Origin: Bagarius yarrelli
Taxonomy: Eukaryota > Chordata > Actinopteri > Siluriformes > Sisoridae
Direction: 5' to 3'
DNA length: 64,000 bases
NCBI GenBank assembly: GCA_005784505.1
Contig: VCAZ01000044.1
Location: 861,001-925,000 of the forward strand
Below the pieces are notes generated by a model, which was given only the letters and a program-made list of their open reading frames with translations, made no database searches and was not told the DNA's origin. How positions within the stretch are numbered: position 1 is the first letter of the stretch; the number at the start of each line of letters is the position of its first letter. Below are positions 58,679 to 64,000 of the stretch, piece after piece. Made by a program: the position numbers and the translations under genes.

Positions 58679-59886
58679 AACAACACAACATGCTACACAG
58701 ATACAACTGAATCCTCAATTAAACGTGAAATAAATAGGTATTTTGCGTCATCAACAAATGTGGTATAAGCCTTAAAGAGGTTGTAGACATTTCCTCGGCT
58801 GCATTAAAAAACAGGTGCAGAGCAAAGGTTGTTTTCACAGAAATGAACACAATCTATACAGAACTAACCAGTGCTATCTGGACACTATGCCTGCTGTCTA
58901 CATACTGTAATTCCTGAGGTGGCTGATACATATTGTTGCTATGGGTCAGAGAATGCTGACAGATGAGATGTGATGCGGAGTTATGAAGTGATCCGAATGA
59001 CCGTCTCATTTAAGCTGATTTGACAATATAGGCAAACCTGTCATGAGCATAAGCCATGGGACTGAGGTATAGCTGCTCAAGTGTGCATTATTTCAATGGG
59101 GGTTCTCTGTAAACTCTCTGCAAGGATCAGGAATAGGATTTGATTTTTTGTAAGCTGACCAAAGCTAAATGCATATCTGCGTATATGTGTTTTCTTGACA
59201 AAAAAAAAAAGTGACCTGTTGGCAAAAGAGGCAAAACTATGGATGACATAAATTAGTCAGAAGTGTGTTAAAAATGCTACTGGAATGTACTTGCGATGAG
59301 AAATCAGACATCTATACATCACCTACCCAACTATTACACCCGAGTAAGAAAGACTAAACACGGTGTAGTTAAATCTAAAAGCATCTTGCAAAATGCACAC
59401 GCCTAGCCTTCAACAAAAGGTGAATGTTCACGCATCAACATATCGAATAAAGGCAATCTAATAGGATAAAATCTAGTCAGTGCAGGGGGTGTTTAAAAAA
59501 AAGAATCAGCTGCAGTTAAGCAGAAAGCCCTAGGCTAAAACTATAGGACCACTACACATCACGGTCAGAACAGTTTTCATTTTCTAATTCTATATCCCCC
59601 CCTGACCTTCCACGTCACAAAACATACATAAAAAGCAAACCAAAAAATAAAAATAGAAAAAGCACCAAGTAAGCACCATTAATGAACTAAACACATATGC
59701 AGCCTAATTCACAGATTCTAAAATTATTCCACCTTTTTTTAAACACGTAACTGATTGTTATAGACATGATATTTGTCAGTCCCACAGAGGTGGTTGAGCG
59801 GACGACATCCCGGTGTTAGAGGCTGTAGATTAGTAAGTGGTGCCAGGTTGTGTCATATTTTGAGGTAGATGCTGAGGATGAGGTAG
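58679..59886 (-). other. hmga1: hmga1 3' UTR
   Basis: No coding frame and no recognised repeat over about 1.2 kb between the stop and the poly(A) signal. Mammalian HMGA1 also has a long 3' UTR. Confidence 0.6.
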
Positions 59887-61214
59887 TTACTGTTCCTCAT
59901 CTTCATCCTCCTCTTCTTCCTCAGAGGACTCCTGAGATGCCTCCTTTTCCTGTTAAAATAAATAGCAAAAAATGTCAACTTACATCATACGATACATGTA
60001 AAGCCTGCCTCGGTTGAACACAATTTGTAAATTAGCACAATTACCTCCTTCTTAGGCTTCCCCTTTTGCTTTTTGTCTGAAGATGATCCCACTTTCTATA
60101 GAGAAACAAAGCTTTAGTTTCAATTTACATTTTTTCCCAGGTTGACTCATGCTAAAAATACATCCTTTGAAAAAATTAGGTGGACTTGTAGTTCAATTTC
60201 AAAATCTTTCCATGGCTGGACACTTAAGCAAGTGACCGAAACTCTGCTCAGTTAAATAAAACCAAAAATGTATGTTGCTTTGGATGATGGAGTTTGTTTT
60301 AAAAATCCAAACTGTGAGCTGTACCTGTTTTCTTTTTTTGGTCTTCCCAACCTAAACATTACTCACTTTTTGGCGTAGAAGAATAATATTGGCGTAGAAA
60401 CATTTGGCGTAGAAGAATAATATTGCGTGACTTAACATGCTTTTATCTATAACAACTTGAAGTGGGGTAAAATTCCAAGAGAATACAAATGAAAACATAT
60501 AGTAGTAAGGTTCTTCTAGTGCTTCTACAGATACAGAAACGCGGGAGCATTCACACTTGAACCGCTTGTGTGTGCGGTATCAGCAGCGAGCAGCAGGGGG
60601 CGCCATCACCAAGCTGCAAAACAGGTGGTGAGGGCAGTGAGTTCATCCCGAGCGGTGACGTATGGATCACAGACTGACAGCGATTACAGCCCCCAGCTAA
60701 CGCTGAGCCCGTCCACTATAGGCCTGAAAATGATCCTTCATCGGTAAACACATGGAAAAGTGTGTGTGGGGGGGGGTGTTTCTGTAAACATTAAGCACCG
60801 AAATGAATAAACTGCGCACTCACTTTCTTGGAAGGTCCTTTGTTTTTGCTGCCCTTTGGCCGCCCTCTCGGCCTTTTCGGAACCGGAGATCCACTGGATT
60901 CCTGAAATGGTCAACAGATTACTCATCAAGATGAAATGAAGAATTGTGCTAGAATTGTTTTTTATTCATAGAGTTATTTATAATGCACCGGCTTATTCCC
61001 TTTCCCACTGGGAAGTTTATTGACCTGTTATCTCTTATCTCCAGGCTTGAAAGTTAATAAATGAGATCAAACAGCGTAGTTACCCTTAGCTTAGCCGAAC
61101 AGCTAATAACCGAGCTGTTATTACCTTTGGATGTTTTCTCGGTCTTCCTCGTCCCCTTTTCTCCACTCCGTCCTTATCCTTCAGGGAAACGGTCTGTTTC
61201 TCGGAATCACTCAT
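59887..61214 (-). CDS. hmga1: High mobility group AT-hook protein 1 (HMGA1)
   Basis: Four coding exons on the minus strand join in frame: 61125-61214, 60824-60901, 60045-60095 and 59887-59949. They give 93 residues (human: 107 or 96 by isoform). It starts MSDSEKQTVSLKDKDGVEK. AT-hook 1 is KRGRGRPRKHPK (about residues 19-30). AT-hook 2 is KRPRGRPKGSKNK (about 39-51). The expected third hook is KKQKGKPKK, which lacks the RGRP core. The acidic tail is SQESSEEEEEDEDEEQ. The protein binds the minor groove of AT-rich DNA and helps assemble enhancer complexes in the nucleus. It lies upstream of nudt3 on the same strand, whereas in human NUDT3 points the other way. Confidence 0.96.
60590..60604 (+). 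promoter_or_regulatory. CTCF-like motif in hmga1 intron
   Basis: GCAGCAGGGGGCGCC matches the CTCF consensus core (CAGGGGGCGC). It lies in the intron between hmga1 coding exons 2 and 3. Confidence 0.5.
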
Positions 61215-61740
61215 TTTCCAGCGTCACCTGGTCGAATAAATAAGCGTTAACCTTTCTATTATCTCTAAAAAGGCGTTAAACAACTATGGGGAATTATTAC
61301 ACGGTCACTAGTGATCAATGCGATTAAATCTGCTTGTGTTTAGCGGAGCGAGAAGGTGATGAGTGCGGAAAGTTAATCAGCGATTCGACTCCGTTTGTTT
61401 TGGTCCAACGCTACTTTTAAAATGGCGTGATAGAAGTGCATACACACACACATACACATACACTAGGAGGTGTTTATGTTCCAGAGCAGACTCGGCGGTG
61501 CGCTCGGCTAATTTAGCCAAGATCCGGATAGAGAAGCATGCAAACACGCGTTGTAAATCGATCAGCATCTGTTTACACAGAAAACAGCGTATGCAGCGTT
61601 TACTTACATGCACCGGTCGCGCTTTCAGGTTTCCAAGCGAATCAAGTCTAGCAAATAAAACTATATAGCTGTGTGTATTGTATCTGTCGGTAGCCCCACC
61701 TCCAGCGCACAATGTCTCCTGATTGAATTAAAGGACAATA
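61215..61740 (-). promoter_or_regulatory. hmga1: hmga1 5' UTR exon and promoter region
   Basis: A minus-strand acceptor, TTCGACCAG|GTGACG, lies just upstream of the start codon (exon edge 61227). A donor, GTGCAT|GTAAGT, at 61608/61607 could end a non-coding first exon reaching to about 61.7 kb. CG dinucleotides are common from 61480 to 61920. The exon is inferred from signals only. Confidence 0.45.
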
Positions 61741-62340
61741 GCCATTCGATGGGGCTACCGCGCAAACATGACCAAACCCAAGCAATAACTTACCGCATGC
61801 GTAAATGAAGAAAATCCGCGGTGGGGTTTTTTTTTTTTTTTTTTTTTGCTTATTTAAGGCGTTTTAAGAAGCGCGACTTTAAGAATAAGCGCTAGAATAA
61901 TAAACCAATCGCGCGCCAGCTGGAGTTTCAGGCAGAGAGAGAGAGAGAGAGAGAGAATATAAAGGGCGGGATTTCCTACATCATTCATGCCGCATATTAT
62001 ACCAGTGTTCTGCTGAACGCAAATCTGGTGCGGGTTCTCCTAACAGGGAACGATTGCAGACCTTTCTTTAAGTTAAGGTTCTTTAAATAGAAAAAAAAAG
62101 ACAGTTTTTACTAACATTCTACCAACCTTAAGCAAACTGAACATTTTCAGGTATTTCTTACATCAATCAAATCACTTTTGCCCCAAACCAAACCAGAACA
62201 TTAGAAAAAGTTCTTAGAACATAAAGTTGTAGGCTGGGATGATGCTTTACTGTGTAATCGAGTTACCACAGCACTAAGAAAAATCACAACCAATACCAAA
62301 CTTTTCAAACAGTATTATTATCAATTATTTTTTTTTTTTT
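61741..62340. other. Upstream of hmga1: T-run, (GA)n and TATA
   Basis: Contains a T-run at 61828-61848, a CCAAT at 61904-61908 followed by CGCGCGCC, a (GA)n tract at 61934-61956, and TATAAA at 61958-61963 on the plus strand. The last could mark a divergent transcript; no coding exon follows. The rest is AT-rich. Confidence 0.4.
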
Positions 62341-63617
62341 TTACAATAAAATATTTACTTGCATCTGTAGGGTTTGGGTGGATTTCCCAACATTTCACCA
62401 AGCGAGGTAAGTAGCCGCTTAGGGCCCCGGAAACCAGAGAAGTTCCAACAAATACTCAGAGATATATATAATCTAATATCTAGATTATAAAAGCATGTCT
62501 AACATTGTAACATAATATGTGTATTACATGGTTTTCTATCATATTTTTGTATGGTCAGGATATACTAATTAAAAATAACGTTAATAAAGCATTATGAATC
62601 AGTGGATAGATATAAACCTACATCAGCAGCTTTTTGGCTGCTCGGCTTGAGCTTAGAAGAGCAAGAAACAGATTGAAACATAGCTGCTCGAGCGGAGTTA
62701 AAAAAAGAAGGAAAATAGAAGAGACAAAAAAAGTCAAAAGTCTTCTTTTTTCTTGTGTGTTTTATCAGAAGCCTCAAGGTCAGTCTATGTTTTTACTCCA
62801 ATTTCAAAAAGATAGTTTCTTAATGTGATGCATGCTGTGTGCAACCAAAACGAACTAACATCCAGTATACAACTGAAAAAAACACGTAGCAGCAAGTCTT
62901 GGTTTCTATGGGTAAATATTATGTAAACCCTACAAACAACACATTTATTCTAAATGTTCTGCACATTTTCATATCTATTTAACACAAAACAACAGCAAAC
63001 TGCACATTTTCATATCTATTTAACACAAAACAACAGCAAACTGCTCATTAATAGTAGATAAACTAAATAACAGAATTGACTGTTGGAAAAATATCTGAGT
63101 GTGTTCAAGATTTGATTGTAAATAACAGGTGATGTGCTGTTAATGTCCATTACAGGACTGAGATTGAGGCTTTACATTATTTTAACCTTACTTTAAAGGA
63201 GGCGAATGTGAAAACTGGCCAAGTAAAATGGAAATTTAGGGTTTTTAATTTGTGTCAATCAGGTCAGAAGTAATTAGTAACTAATTACTTGAGTATGTTT
63301 TCACAGAATACCTTTGCATTCTTACTCAAGTAACTATTTAGATTTTGCAATAAGTACATTAATTGAGTACAGATTTTGTCAGATGTGTCATAGTGCTGTG
63401 AGCATACTACAGCATTCATTCTACTGCCTGTATATTAAAATGTTGTAAATAGTTTGTAAAATTCATTCATTCATTTATTCATTCAGTCTTCTTCTATAAC
63501 TGCTTATTTCCTAATTCGGGGTCACAGAGATCTGCTGGGCGAAAGGCAGTTTGAGAATTATTTTTTTTTAATTTGCGAATTTATTTATCACTTTTTTATC
63601 ACAATTATTACATAGGC
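62341..63617. other. Intergenic, no gene seen
   Basis: Holds an exact 41-base tandem duplication at 62960-63041 and, near 63462-63550, a TCATTCATTTATTCATTCA block followed by GGGTCACAGAGATCTGCTGG, a fish repeat word group. No gene was recognised. Confidence 0.6.
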
Positions 63618-63795
63618 AGCATTTAGCAGACGCCCTTATCCAGAGTGACTTACAATATTCCTTCTTATACAACTGAGGATTAAGGGCCTTTCTCAGGGGC
63701 CCAGCAGTGGTGGCTTGGTGGGGCTGGGAATTGAACCTGGGTCCTCAAGTTGGTAGTCCAACAACTTAACCACTGCACTACCACTTCCCCACATT
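63618..63795 (-). repeat. tRNA-derived SINE (family A)
   Basis: On the minus strand GGGGAAGTGGTAGTGCAGTG, the B-box-like GGTTCAATTCCC, CCCTGAGAAAGGCCCTTAAT and the tail TCTGGATAAGGGCGTCTGCT occur in order. Confidence 0.9.
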
Positions 63796-64000
63796 ATTAC
63801 TCCATTTGCAAAACATAGCTTATACTCTGCTCGGATATTTTATATATCTCTATAGCGTGTTTTGTAATGTCTATTTGCACTGTCTGGAGTGTTTACTTGA
63901 CCTGGCTGCACTGTTTGCACCAGGTTGCACACTGTGCAATTTAAAATAAAAGAAAAAAAATTGTGGTCCTCTGCTGATTATGTATGTTTGCCCACTTACA

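Noticed and set aside
61215..64000. SMIM29 or another gene near hmga1/nudt3
   Set aside because: SMIM29 lies between HMGA1 and NUDT3 in human, but no matching peptide was seen from 58.5 to 59.8 kb or beyond hmga1.

Overview
This window is vertebrate nuclear DNA, almost certainly from a teleost fish. Genes are split by GT-AG introns, the background is AT-rich, and the intergenic DNA holds fish-type repeats: tRNA-derived SINEs, L2/CR1-type LINE pieces, Tc1-like and hAT-like DNA elements, a Penelope-like element and long (TA)n and (CA)n tracts. The exact species cannot be fixed from the sequence alone.

Six protein-coding genes can be assembled exon by exon. From left to right they are ilrun (+, last coding exon only), spdef (+, complete, 336 aa), pacsin1 (-, complete, 443 aa), rps10 (+, complete, 166 aa), nudt3 (-, complete, 178 aa) and hmga1 (-, complete, 93 aa). 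The order matches the human 6p21.31 block ILRUN-SPDEF-PACSIN1-RPS10-NUDT3-HMGA1. One orientation differs: nudt3 is inverted relative to human, so rps10 and nudt3 converge here instead of lying in tandem.

Layout: 1-2.9 kb is the ilrun 3' end. 3-14.6 kb is repeat-containing intergenic DNA with a large palindrome near 9.4 kb and exon-like signals near 10.6-11.4 kb. 14.6-18.7 kb is spdef. 18.9-19.04 kb holds paired hairpins and a CTCF-like site between the convergent spdef and pacsin1 ends. 20.1-27.5 kb is pacsin1 with a Penelope-like element in one intron. 27.6-42.9 kb is a gene-poor stretch with LINE, SINE, Tc1 and LTR-like debris. 42.9-46.3 kb is rps10. 46.9-58.5 kb is nudt3, whose introns hold many transposons. 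58.7-61.7 kb is hmga1. 62-64 kb is intergenic.

The genes are ordinary conserved genes with unrelated jobs: an innate-immunity regulator, an epithelial ETS factor, a membrane-bending endocytic adaptor, a 40S ribosomal protein, a diphosphoinositol polyphosphate hydrolase and an AT-hook chromatin protein. They share ancient synteny rather than a pathway. I found no new multi-gene system. The points most worth checking are a possible hammerhead ribozyme in the Penelope-like element, the nudt3 inversion, the degenerate third AT-hook of hmga1, the nested transposon in the nudt3 intron, the SINE and LINE sharing one 3' tail, and the hairpin pairs.
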